From assembly GCA_046076045.1 (NCBI GenBank), contig JBJTRI010000001.1, positions 1-17,398 of the forward strand: a DNA stretch of 17,398 nt, written 5' to 3'. Every line of letters starts with the position of its first letter. Position 1 is the first letter of the stretch. A program made the translations under genes and the position numbers. Shown piece by piece: positions 1 through 13,989 of this stretch. The notes under the pieces are model-generated. The model was not told the DNA's origin and did no database searches. It worked only from the letters and a program-made list of their open reading frames with translations. The stretch comes from JAIOPA01 sp046076045 (lineage in GTDB: Bacteria; Eisenbacteria; RBG-16-71-46).

Positions 1-20
1 GGATGTTCGCGGTCGTGTGC

Positions 21-96
21 GCCCATGTAGCTCAGTCGGTAGAGCATCTCCATGGTAAGGAGAAGGTCACCGGTTCGATTCCGGTCGTGGGCTCCA
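21..96 (+). tRNA. tRNA-Thr (anticodon GGT)
   Basis: A complete 76-nt cloverleaf can be folded by hand. The acceptor stem pairs GCCCATG with CGTGGGC (one T-G wobble), the D stem is GCTC/GAGC, and the anticodon stem TCTCC/GGAGA closes the loop ATGGTAA, giving anticodon GGT (threonine ACC/ACT codons). The T arm is ACCGG-TTCGATT-CCGGT. The 3' CCA is encoded at 94-96. A tRNA-Thr directly ahead of tuf is a known arrangement (thrT-tufB in E. coli), so co-transcription with tuf and release by tRNA processing enzymes is likely. Only 20 nt precede it, so its promoter or further upstream tRNAs cannot be seen. Confidence 0.97.
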
Positions 97-105
97 CCTG
101 CCTCA

Positions 106-128
106 CGTGTCCTCCTCGCGAGGACACG
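106..128 (+). other. Hairpin between tRNA-Thr and tuf
   Basis: Perfect 9-bp inverted repeat: 106-114 (CGTGTCCTC) pairs with 120-128, with a 5-nt loop. It starts 10 nt after the tRNA CCA end and ends about 28 nt before the tuf ribosome binding site. No T-run follows, so an intrinsic terminator is unlikely. A processing or mRNA-stabilising structure at the new 5' end of the tuf message, after tRNA removal, is the simplest reading (inference). Confidence 0.6.
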
Positions 129-171
129 CGAGGCGATCCACCGGTAACAGAACACAAAGGGAGTCGCTGCG

Positions 172-1365
<1,194 letters not shown>

Positions 1366-1378
1366 CCCTGTTCCCGAA

Positions 1379-1397
1379 CGGCCGCCCTGCGCGGCCG
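1379..1397 (+). promoter_or_regulatory. Hairpin abutting the rpmG ribosome binding site
   Basis: Perfect 7-bp stem: CGGCCGC (1379-1385) pairs with GCGGCCG (1391-1397), loop CCTGC. The last base of the 3' arm is the first G of the rpmG Shine-Dalgarno GGGAG (1397-1401). The structure could limit rpmG translation relative to the very strongly expressed tuf, or mark a processing site. Pairing is seen directly; the role is inferred. Confidence 0.5.
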
Positions 1398-1407
1398 GGA
1401 GACCGAG

Positions 1408-1557
1408 ATGCGCGATCAGATCACGCTCGCCTGCAACGACTGCAAGCAGCGCAACTACATCCAGACCAAGAACAAGCGACTTCACCCCGACCGCGTCGAG
1501 TACAAGAAGTACTGCGCCAAGTGCCGCAAGCACACGGCGCACAAGGAGACGCGTTAA
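1408..1557 (+). CDS. rpmG: 50S ribosomal protein bL33
   Basis: A 49-codon gene running from ATG 1408 to TAA 1555-1557. The product is bL33, a small protein of the large subunit near the E site. It carries two zinc-ligand pairs, Cys9/Cys12 (CNDC) and Cys36/Cys39 (CAKC), so this is the zinc-binding C+ form. The family pattern is clear: RNYIQTKNKR in the middle and the basic end KHTAHKETR. Ribosome binding site GGGAG sits at 1397-1401, 6 nt before the ATG. Placement between tuf and tRNA-Trp/secE is common in bacteria. No second, zinc-free paralogue is visible in this window. Confidence 0.97.
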   Translation: MRDQITLACNDCKQRNYIQTKNKRLHPDRVEYKKYCAKCRKHTAHKETR

Positions 1558-1561
1558 GGGT

Positions 1562-1575
1562 CGGTCGCAGGACCG
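1562..1575 (+). other. Small hairpin just before tRNA-Trp
   Basis: CGGTC (1562-1566) pairs with GACCG (1571-1575) around the loop GCAG. It lies 3 nt upstream of the tRNA-Trp 5' end and 4 nt after the rpmG stop. It may guide processing between the mRNA and the tRNA. The stem is short, so the call is weak. Confidence 0.35.
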
Positions 1576-1578
1576 TGC

Positions 1579-1654
1579 AGGCGAGTAGCTCAATTGGCAG
1601 AGCACCGGTCTCCAAAACCGGGGGTTGCAGGTTCAAGTCCTGTCTCGCCTGCCA
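1579..1654 (+). tRNA. tRNA-Trp (anticodon CCA)
   Basis: A complete 76-nt cloverleaf. The acceptor stem pairs AGGCGAG with CTCGCCT, the D stem is GCTC/GAGC, and the anticodon stem CCGGT/ACCGG closes the loop CTCCAAA with anticodon CCA. The T arm is GCAGG-TTCAAGT-CCTGT (one G-T wobble), the discriminator base is G, and CCA is encoded at 1652-1654. A tRNA-Trp between rpmG and secE is a widespread bacterial arrangement. It is probably cut out of a common transcript. Confidence 0.97.
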
Positions 1655-1668
1655 TGCCCGTGTACCAG

Positions 1669-1697
1669 TCGTCCGCGCGATGACCGCGCGGCGACGA
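1669..1697 (+). other. Hairpin between tRNA-Trp and secE
   Basis: TCGTC + CGCGCG (1669-1679) pairs with CGCGCG (1685-1690) and GACGA (1693-1697), loop ATGAC, with a 2-nt bulge (1691-1692). That gives 11 bp in total. It ends 3 nt before the secE ribosome binding site (1701-1707). It would form the 5' end of the secE mRNA after the tRNA is removed, and may protect that end (inference). Confidence 0.5.
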
Positions 1698-1714
1698 AAC
1701 GAGGAAGTGACCCG

Positions 1715-1903
1715 ATGGCCGTGATGGCTCGGTTCCGTGAGTTCCTGAAGGACGTGCGTGTGGAGGCCGGCAAGGTGAGCTGGCCGACGCGCGACGAGCT
1801 CCGCGATTCCACGATCGTCGTGATCATCACGACGCTCCTGGTCGCGGCCTTCATCGGCGTCGTGGACCAGATCCTGCTGCAGATCCGGGACTTCGTCTTC
1901 TAG
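1715..1903 (+). CDS. secE: Preprotein translocase subunit SecE
   Basis: 62 residues, the short single-span SecE type. SecE clamps SecY in the SecYEG channel of the inner membrane. An amphipathic cytoplasmic helix (about 5-16) is followed by the family motif KVSWPTRDEL (20-29), then one membrane helix, STIVVIITTLLVAAFIGVV (about 32-50), and a short tail. The ATG at 1715 is chosen because GAGGAAG (1701-1707) lies 7 nt upstream; the frame stays open further upstream only by running into tRNA-Trp. The ATG at 1724 is a possible alternative. It lies directly ahead of nusG, the usual bacterial order. Confidence 0.95.
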   Translation: MAVMARFREFLKDVRVEAGKVSWPTRDELRDSTIVVIITTLLVAAFIGVVDQILLQIRDFVF

Positions 1904-1908
1904 CCGGA

Positions 1909-1926
1909 CCGCGCCGCACGGCGCGG
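1909..1926 (+). other. GC hairpin between secE and nusG
   Basis: CCGCGCC (1909-1915) pairs perfectly with GGCGCGG (1920-1926), loop GCAC, starting 5 nt after the secE stop. There is no T-run, so it is not a canonical terminator. It may be a partial terminator or an mRNA 3'-end stabiliser within a continuous operon. Confidence 0.5.
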
Positions 1927-1970
1927 GACGGCCTCGCGGGTGACCGCGCAGGCACGGGGAAGAGAGTGGA

Positions 1971-2495
1971 ATGAGCGACAAGAAGTGGTACGTGATCCAG
2001 ACCTACTCGGGTCATGAGAACAAGGTGAAGACGACCCTCGAGCGCGCCATGCACGTGGCGGGCATCGAGGACAAGTTCGGTCGCATCCTCGTGATGACCC
2101 ACGAGGAGACCGACATCAAGGATGGCATCCGCAAGACGTCGAAGCGGAAGACGTACCCGTCCTATGTGATGGTCGAGATGGAGTTCAGCAGCGAGGCGAA
2201 GCATCTCGTCCAGAACATCCCGGGTGTGAACGATTTCGTGAGTGAGTCCCCGCTGAAGGATTCCGAGGTCCGGCGCATGCTCGGCCAGGCCGAGGCCAGC
2301 ACGGGGAAGAGCCCGATCCCGACCGTCCAGTTCAAGGTCGGCGAGAGCGTGCGGATCACCGATGGTCCGTTCAACGCCTTCACGGGTGTGGTCGACGAAG
2401 TGCACAACGAGCGCGGCAAGGTGAAGGTGATGGTCAGCATCTTCGGTCGCGCGACCCCGGTCGAACTGGATTTCCTCCAGGTCCAGCCGGTCTAG
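1971..2495 (+). CDS. nusG: Transcription termination/antitermination factor NusG
   Basis: 174 residues, the normal length. NusG binds RNA polymerase across the cleft, modulates pausing and Rho termination, and links transcription to the ribosome through S10. The N-terminal NGN domain (about 5-108) starts with KKWYVIQTYSGHENKVK (4-20) and contains YPSYVMVEM (62-70) and NIPGVNDFV (82-90). The C-terminal KOW domain (about 121-174) starts FKVGESVRITDGPF and contains FTGVVDEV and the usual KVMVSIFGRATPVEL. The ATG at 1971 follows a purine-rich GAAGAGAG. The rplK ribosome binding site follows 5 nt after the stop, so the two genes share a transcript. Confidence 0.98.
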   Translation: MSDKKWYVIQTYSGHENKVKTTLERAMHVAGIEDKFGRILVMTHEETDIKDGIRKTSKRKTYPSYVMVEMEFSSEAKHLVQNIPGVNDFVSESPLKDSEVRRMLGQAEASTGKSPIPTVQFKVGESVRITDGPFNAFTGVVDEVHNERGKVKVMVSIFGRATPVELDFLQVQPV

Positions 2496-2513
2496 CGTCC
2501 AAGGGAGTCTCCG

Positions 2514-2939
2514 ATGGCCAAGCCGATCACCGCTTACGTCAAGCTGCAGTGCAACGCCGGCGCCGCGACGCCGGCTCCGCCCGTGGGCCCCGCCCTCGGT
2601 CAGCACGGCATCAACATCATGGAGTTCTGCAAGCAGTTCAACGCGCGCACCCAGGGCCAGCAGGGTCTGGTGATCCCGGTGATCATCACGGTCTACAGCG
2701 ACCGTTCGTTCACCTTCATCACCAAGACCCCGCCGGCCGCGGTGCTGCTCAAGAAGGCCGCTGGCCTCGAGCGCGCCTCGGGTGTGCCGAACCGCAACAA
2801 GGTCGGCAAGGTCACCAAGAAGCAGGTGCGCGAGATCGCCGAGCTGAAGGCCCCCGACCTGAACTCCGCCACGGTGGAAGCCGCCGAGCGGATGGTCATG
2901 GGCACCGCCCGCAGCATGGGCATCGAGATCGCTGACTGA
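2514..2939 (+). CDS. rplK: 50S ribosomal protein uL11
   Basis: 141 residues, typical length. uL11 binds the GTPase-associated centre of 23S rRNA at the base of the L7/L12 stalk and takes part in factor binding and RelA activation. The N-terminal domain carries PPVGPALGQHGINIMEF (22-38), with the prolines of the thiostrepton-contact helix at 22, 23 and 26. The RNA-binding C-terminal domain includes TKTPPAAVLLKKAAG and the end segment TARSMGIEI. AAGGGAG (2501-2507) precedes the ATG by 6 nt. Only 18 nt separate it from nusG, leaving no room for the L1 operator found before rplK in E. coli. Confidence 0.98.
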   Translation: MAKPITAYVKLQCNAGAATPAPPVGPALGQHGINIMEFCKQFNARTQGQQGLVIPVIITVYSDRSFTFITKTPPAAVLLKKAAGLERASGVPNRNKVGKVTKKQVREIAELKAPDLNSATVEAAERMVMGTARSMGIEIAD

Positions 2940-2946
2940 AGTCGAA

Positions 2947-2977
2947 TCCGGAACGGCCCCCGGCAGGGCCGTCCGGA
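2947..2977 (+). other. Long hairpin after rplK
   Basis: Segment 2947-2959 pairs with 2966-2977: TCCGG then ACGGCCC on the left against GGGCCGT then CCGGA on the right. This makes 12 bp with a single bulged A (2952) and the loop CCGGCA. It starts 7 nt after the rplK stop codon. No T-run follows. Possible roles are a partial terminator, an RNase cut site or an r-protein binding structure; sequence alone does not decide. Confidence 0.6.
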
Positions 2978-3057
2978 GCGGGGATCGCGGCGCAACGAGG
3001 CGCCGTCACCCTCGCAGGGTGCGAGACACCCGTACAGCCGGGAGGGAAGGAACCGGA

Positions 3058-3258
3058 ATGGTCCGGATGACCAAGGAACAGGCCGAGTCGCAGCTGAAGG
3101 GCAAGAGCGCGGGTGAGGTGTACGCGATCGTTCGCGACCTCATCGCGAACCTGCCCGACGCGAAGATCCAGGACCTCGATGACACCATCAACTGGGTGAT
3201 CGCCGAGGGGTACGCCACCGCCGACGAGATGAACGCGGCGGAAGAAGCGGCGGACTGA
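3058..3258 (+). CDS. Small acidic protein of unknown function between rplK and rplA
   Basis: I do not recognise this 66-residue protein. The ATG at 3058 is preceded by GGAGGGAAGG (3041-3050), a strong ribosome binding site; an in-frame ATG at 3067 is a weaker alternative and an upstream ATG at 3019 lacks support. Third codon positions are nearly all G or C, as in the neighbours, which argues for a real gene. The protein is acidic (about 14 Asp/Glu against 6 Lys/Arg), has no cysteine, signal or membrane segment, and reads as mostly helical: about 4-13, 17-31 (AGEVYAIVRDLIANL), 35-50 (AKIQDLDDTINWVIAE, Trp46) and 53-64. It sits where most bacteria have rplK directly followed by rplA, and it is flanked by structured gaps of 118 and 141 nt. 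Co-expression with the ribosomal stalk genes suggests a ribosome or RNA polymerase link, but that is inference only. Confidence 0.8.
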   Translation: MVRMTKEQAESQLKGKSAGEVYAIVRDLIANLPDAKIQDLDDTINWVIAEGYATADEMNAAEEAAD

Positions 3259-3271
3259 CCCAACGCATTGA

Positions 3272-3295
3272 GGCGCGCACCGGGTGCGGCGCGCC
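3272..3295 (+). other. GC hairpin after the small gene
   Basis: GGCGCGC (3272-3278) can pair with GCGCGCC (3289-3295). An alternative fold nests GCAC/GTGC (3277-3280/3284-3287) inside GGCGC/GCGCC. No T-run follows. It marks the end of the small gene's coding region, 13 nt after its stop. Confidence 0.45.
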
Positions 3296-3321
3296 GACGG
3301 TCACGGCCTCGTGCCGCGTCC

Positions 3322-3346
3322 GAGTGAAGGCACCCATCGTTCACTC
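3322..3346 (+). other. Hairpin in the rplA leader
   Basis: GAGTGAA (3322-3328) pairs perfectly with TTCACTC (3340-3346) around an 11-nt loop. It lies directly 5' of the candidate L1 binding structure (3351-3392) and is probably part of the same folded leader. Role not determined. Confidence 0.4.
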
Positions 3347-3350
3347 CGAA

Positions 3351-3392
3351 CCAGTGGGAGTGGCGCGACGAGCGCCACGTCGGGACCACGGG
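3351..3392 (+). promoter_or_regulatory. Candidate L1 (uL1) autoregulatory site before rplA
   Basis: Outer stem GTGG (3354-3357) with CCAC (3386-3389), extended by CC/GG (3351-3352/3391-3392) across an A-G mismatch. Then an asymmetric internal loop, 2 nt on the left (3358-3359) and 7 nt on the right (3379-3385), and an inner perfect 7-bp stem GTGGCGC/GCGCCAC (3360-3366/3372-3378). The 5' strand GTGGGAG and the 3' ACCAC match the L1 site of 23S rRNA, and two helices around an asymmetric loop is the known L1 target shape. The expected GAAAT-like bases in the right loop are not present. The rplA Shine-Dalgarno GGGAGG (3390-3395) overlaps the outer stem, so bound L1 could block translation. Confidence 0.4.
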
Positions 3393-3399
3393 AGGATGC

Positions 3400-4107
3400 A
3401 TGCCGAAGCAAGGGAAGCGCTACCGCGCGGCGTTCGACCTCGCGAGCAAGGCGGGTACGGTGAAGGACCTCGCCGATGCCGTGAAGCTCGTGAAGCAGAC
3501 GGCGCGTGCGAAGTTCGACGAGACGATCGTGATCTCGTCGCACCTGGGCGTCGACCCCCGCCATTCGGACCAGCTGGTGCGCGGCACGGTCGTGCTGCCC
3601 CACGGCACGGGCAAGAGTCTGCGCGTGCTGGTGCTGGCGAAGGGCGACAAGGCGAAGGAGGCGCTCGCGGCGGGCGCCGAACACGCCGGGTCGGACGAGT
3701 ACGTGAAGAAGATGCAGGAAGGATGGCTCGACATCGACGCCATCGTCGCGACGCCGGACATGATGGGTGAGGTCGGCAAGCTCGGGCGCGTGCTCGGGCC
3801 CCGCGGCCTCATGCCGAACCCCAAGAGCGGCACGGTCACCTTCGACGTCGCGAAGGCCGTGAACGAGCTCAAGGCCGGCAAGATCGAATTCCGCGTGGAC
3901 AAGGGTGCGAACGTGCATGCACCGGTGGGCAAGGCGTCGTTCAGCGAGGACAAGCTGCTCGACAACGCCAAGGCCTTCCTGCGTGAGCTCATGCGCGCGA
4001 AGCCCTCGGGAGCCAAGGGTACCTACGTCCGGAGCATGACGATCAGCTCCACGATGGGCCCGGGCATCACCCTCGACCCCTCGGCCGTCACGGCCGAAAT
4101 GGCCTAG
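3400..4107 (+). CDS. rplA: 50S ribosomal protein uL1
   Basis: 235 residues, full length. uL1 forms the mobile L1 stalk that contacts E-site tRNA and, in many bacteria, represses its own mRNA. The start PKQGKRYRAAFDLASK and the signature LGPRGLMPNPKSGTV (132-146) in domain II are diagnostic; the C-terminal part returns to domain I, with KGTYVRSMTISSTMGPGI. The ATG at 3400 follows GGGAGG (3390-3395) with a short 4-nt spacing. A 141-nt structured region precedes the gene. Its stop codon (TAG 4105-4107) overlaps the rplJ ribosome binding site, so rplJ is probably translationally coupled to it. Confidence 0.98.
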   Translation: MPKQGKRYRAAFDLASKAGTVKDLADAVKLVKQTARAKFDETIVISSHLGVDPRHSDQLVRGTVVLPHGTGKSLRVLVLAKGDKAKEALAAGAEHAGSDEYVKKMQEGWLDIDAIVATPDMMGEVGKLGRVLGPRGLMPNPKSGTVTFDVAKAVNELKAGKIEFRVDKGANVHAPVGKASFSEDKLLDNAKAFLRELMRAKPSGAKGTYVRSMTISSTMGPGITLDPSAVTAEMA

Positions 4108-4115
4108 GAGGCACG

Positions 4116-4640
4116 ATGCCCACTCCTCAGAAGGAAGCGATCCTCCAGGACACGCAGCAGCGCATCGCCGAGGTGCGCGGGCTGTATCTGGCCGACTTCT
4201 CCGGCATGACGGTGCAGAGCCTGTCGCTCCTGCGCACCAAGTGCCGCGAGCAGGGCGTCCAGTTCAAGGTCATCAAGAACACGCTCCTCAAGCGCGCGTT
4301 CAACGAGCGGGGCATCCAGGAGCTCGACGATCATCTCGTCGGCCCCACGGGCCTCGTCTTCAGCCCGACCGACGAGATGGCCCCGGCGAAGATCCTCGCG
4401 GACTTCGCCAAGGAGCACGAGAAGCCCCGCGTGAAGGCAGCCGTCGTCGACGGCCGTCTCTACGACGAGAAGGCCATCGTGCAGCTGGCCAAGCTCCCGA
4501 GCCGTGAGGTGCTGCTCGCGCAGCTCCTCGGCACGTTCGTGGCCCCGATGACCACGTTCCTGGGTGCCGTCAACGCCCTGCTCGCCACGCCGGCGAACAT
4601 GGCCGACGCACTCGCTCGCGAGAAGTCCAAGGAATCCTGA
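4116..4640 (+). CDS. rplJ: 50S ribosomal protein uL10
   Basis: 174 residues. uL10 anchors the L7/L12 stalk to 23S rRNA. The N-terminal rRNA-binding part contains YLADFSGMTVQSLSLLR (24-40) and the motif FKVIKNTLLKRAF (50-62), usual for the family. The C-terminal helix (about 148-174, LATPANMADALAREK) is the platform for L12 dimers. AGGAGG (4106-4111) lies 4 nt before the ATG and overlaps the rplA stop. The 8-nt gap to rplA leaves no space for the long L10 leader seen in E. coli, so L10 control, if any, must use sequence inside rplA or work through coupling. Confidence 0.97.
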   Translation: MPTPQKEAILQDTQQRIAEVRGLYLADFSGMTVQSLSLLRTKCREQGVQFKVIKNTLLKRAFNERGIQELDDHLVGPTGLVFSPTDEMAPAKILADFAKEHEKPRVKAAVVDGRLYDEKAIVQLAKLPSREVLLAQLLGTFVAPMTTFLGAVNALLATPANMADALAREKSKES

Positions 4641-4724
4641 TCCGACACCGATCCGGGCCCTGCGTCCGGTCCTGATTTTTCCCCTGCCGGCAACGGCATC
4701 CATGTCAAGAAGGAGATTCATCCC

Positions 4725-5108
4725 ATGTCGAACTCGATCGACCAGGTCCTCGACCTCATCGGCAACATGACGGTGCTCGAGCTCTCGGAGCTCAAGACCA
4801 AGTTCGAGGACAAGTTCGGTGTCACGGCGGCGGCCCCCATGATGGCGATGCCCATGGGCGGTGGTGGTGGTGGTGCGGCCGCGGCGGCCGAGGAGAAGAC
4901 GGAGTTCAACGTCGTCCTCGCCTCGTCGGGTGACAAGAAGATCCAGGTCATCAAGGTCGTGCGCGAGCTGACCGGTCTGGGCCTCAAGGAGGCGAAGGAC
5001 CTGGTGGACGGCGCTCCGAAGACCCTCAAGGAGGGTGTGAGCAAGGACGACGCCGCCAAGATGAAGGCCGCCCTCGAGGAGCAGGGCGCGACCGTCGAGA
5101 TCAAGTGA
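4725..5108 (+). CDS. rplL: 50S ribosomal protein bL12 (L7/L12)
   Basis: 127 residues. bL12 is the multi-copy stalk protein that recruits EF-Tu, EF-G and initiation and release factors. The N-terminal dimer/L10-binding domain (about 3-32) contains IGNMTVLELSELKTKFEDKF. The flexible hinge (about 33-56) is Met/Ala rich with six consecutive glycines (45-50). The C-terminal factor-binding domain (about 59-127) has EFNVVL, KIQVIKVVRE, GLGLKEAKDLV and KEGVSKDDA. AAGGAG (4710-4715) precedes the ATG by 9 nt, an independent strong site that fits the need for extra L12 over L10. The 84-nt gap to rplJ holds no clear structure. Confidence 0.98.
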   Translation: MSNSIDQVLDLIGNMTVLELSELKTKFEDKFGVTAAAPMMAMPMGGGGGGAAAAAEEKTEFNVVLASSGDKKIQVIKVVRELTGLGLKEAKDLVDGAPKTLKEGVSKDDAAKMKAALEEQGATVEIK

Positions 5109-5143
5109 TCCGCGACGCAGCTTGAGCAACACCTGGAGTTCCG

Positions 5144-5182
5144 GTCGCGAACCCGGGCCCGAGGAGGGCCCGGGATCGCGGC
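5144..5182 (+). promoter_or_regulatory. Very strong hairpin between rplL and rpoB
   Basis: CCCGGGCCC (5152-5160) pairs perfectly with GGGCCCGGG (5166-5174), loop GAGGA. The stem extends outward past one A-A mismatch (5151/5175) through 5144-5150 with 5176-5182, including one T-G wobble, giving about 16 paired positions. No T-run follows. E. coli has an attenuator and an RNase III cleavage site in the same gap, lowering rpoBC expression relative to the ribosomal proteins; an analogous role is likely here, though the mechanism is not visible. Confidence 0.65.
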
Positions 5183-5217
5183 GTCGTCTCGCGTATCGCT
5201 AGAAAGGCGGTAAGGAT

Positions 5218-9096
<3,879 letters not shown>

Positions 9097-9144
9097 TCGA
9101 GAGTTCCCGCGACGTACGGCTCCGCCACGCACGGCCATGAACGA

Positions 9145-9171
9145 CCGTCGCGCCCCTTCGAGGCGCGACGG
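9145..9171 (+). other. Perfect 10-bp hairpin between rpoB and rpoC
   Basis: CCGTCGCGCC (9145-9154) pairs with GGCGCGACGG (9162-9171), loop CCTTCGA. It lies 10 nt upstream of the rpoC ribosome binding site AAGGGAG (9182-9188) and is not followed by a T-run. It could insulate the rpoC start from upstream folding or be a processing site; the role is inferred. Confidence 0.6.
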
Positions 9172-9194
9172 ACACCGGCCCAAGGGAGTACCGA

Positions 9195-13487
<4,293 letters not shown>

Positions 13488-13512
13488 TCCCGCCCGCGTG
13501 CGGAGTGTTGAC

Positions 13513-13538
13513 GAAGGGGCCCCGCGAGGGGCCCCTTC
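13513..13538 (+). terminator. Probable terminator hairpin of the rpoBC operon
   Basis: GAAGGGGCCCC (13513-13523) pairs perfectly with GGGGCCCCTTC (13528-13538). This is an 11-bp stem closed by a GCGA tetraloop of the GNRA type. It starts 25 nt after the rpoC stop and is followed by a gap of about 450 nt without genes and then a new promoter, so operon end is the natural reading. A T-run is lacking, so it may act as a T-less terminator or as a 3'-end block after Rho-dependent termination. Confidence 0.75.
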
Positions 13539-13847
13539 GGCGTTCCGGGGATGACCCTCGGGCCGTACCTCGAAGGCGGTACTGCGGACCGCGAGCCACC
13601 TCCGGACCAAGGGGCGGGACGCCCGCATCGTCGATGCACCCTGCCAGAGCGTCCTAATGTGTTGTGGGACAGTGCCATGAGCGCTCATCAGGGCGCCCGG
13701 CAGAGTGGCGTTCCGGTGCCCGATCCCGGCCTCGGCAGGGTGCGCCGGAAGAGGTCGGTACCGGCAGTTCGTGCTCCATCGAGAGACCGAGTTGGCCTGT
13801 AACGGGTGCGTGGCCGGAACCCATTGCCGAATCGAAGGCAAGGTCAC
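13539..13847. other. Non-coding gap with two short palindromes
   Basis: No convincing gene lies here: the open frames are short, lack ribosome binding sites, and their products have low-complexity Arg/Pro/Ser composition. Two perfect inverted repeats stand out: GCATCG-T-CGATGC (13625-13637) and the 12-nt palindrome ATGAGCGCTCAT (13677-13688). Either could be a site for a dimeric DNA-binding protein acting on the downstream promoter, or chance. No tRNA, repeat array or insertion sequence is seen. Confidence 0.5.
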
Positions 13848-13877
13848 TTGACACCGATGCATGGGAGACCCTAGATT
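13848..13877 (+). promoter_or_regulatory. sigma70-type promoter of the str operon
   Basis: A perfect -35 box TTGACA (13848-13853), an 18-nt spacer and a -10 box TAGATT (13872-13877, 4 of 6 matches to consensus). A run of eight C residues (13878-13885) follows, giving a GC-rich discriminator. Transcription would start around 13884-13886, about 105 nt before rpsL. GC-rich discriminators are known to make ribosomal promoters sensitive to ppGpp and growth rate, which fits this operon; that regulation is inferred. Confidence 0.7.
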
Positions 13878-13886
13878 CCCCCCCCT

Positions 13887-13942
13887 GCGCGGTTCACGGC
13901 GTAGCTTCATCTCATCCAGATGCCGTGCCCACTATCCCGCGC
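13887..13942 (+). promoter_or_regulatory. Structured 5' leader of the str operon
   Basis: Three nested helices begin right at the predicted transcript start: GCGCGG (13887-13892) with CCGCGC (13937-13942); CACGGC (13895-13900) with GCCGTG (13922-13927); and ATCT (13909-13912) with AGAT (13918-13921). They are separated by unequal internal loops (2/9 nt and 8/0 nt). Such a folded leader could bind a ribosomal protein or stabilise the message; no known leader family was recognised. Confidence 0.45.
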
Positions 13943-13989
13943 CCAAGCTGACCAATCGCTGATCCCAATTCGATTTCGGGGGTTTCACT

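Noticed and set aside
1..20. Promoter or further tRNA before tRNA-Thr
   Set aside because: Only 20 nt are available, too little to judge; no -10 or -35 element or tRNA 3' end can be supported.
1625..1714. Longer secE reading frame starting inside tRNA-Trp
   Set aside because: The extra 30 residues are translated tRNA and spacer sequence; a good ribosome binding site at 1701-1707 supports the ATG at 1715.
4641..4724. Possible intrinsic terminator between rplJ and rplL (five T residues at 4676-4680)
   Set aside because: Only 4-bp pairings (CCGG/CCGG or ACCG/CGGT) can be drawn before the T-run, too weak for a terminator.
13551..13951. Short open frames between rpoC and rpsL as possible small genes
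   Set aside because: No ribosome binding sites, no codon-position bias, and one runs through the promoter and leader of rpsL.
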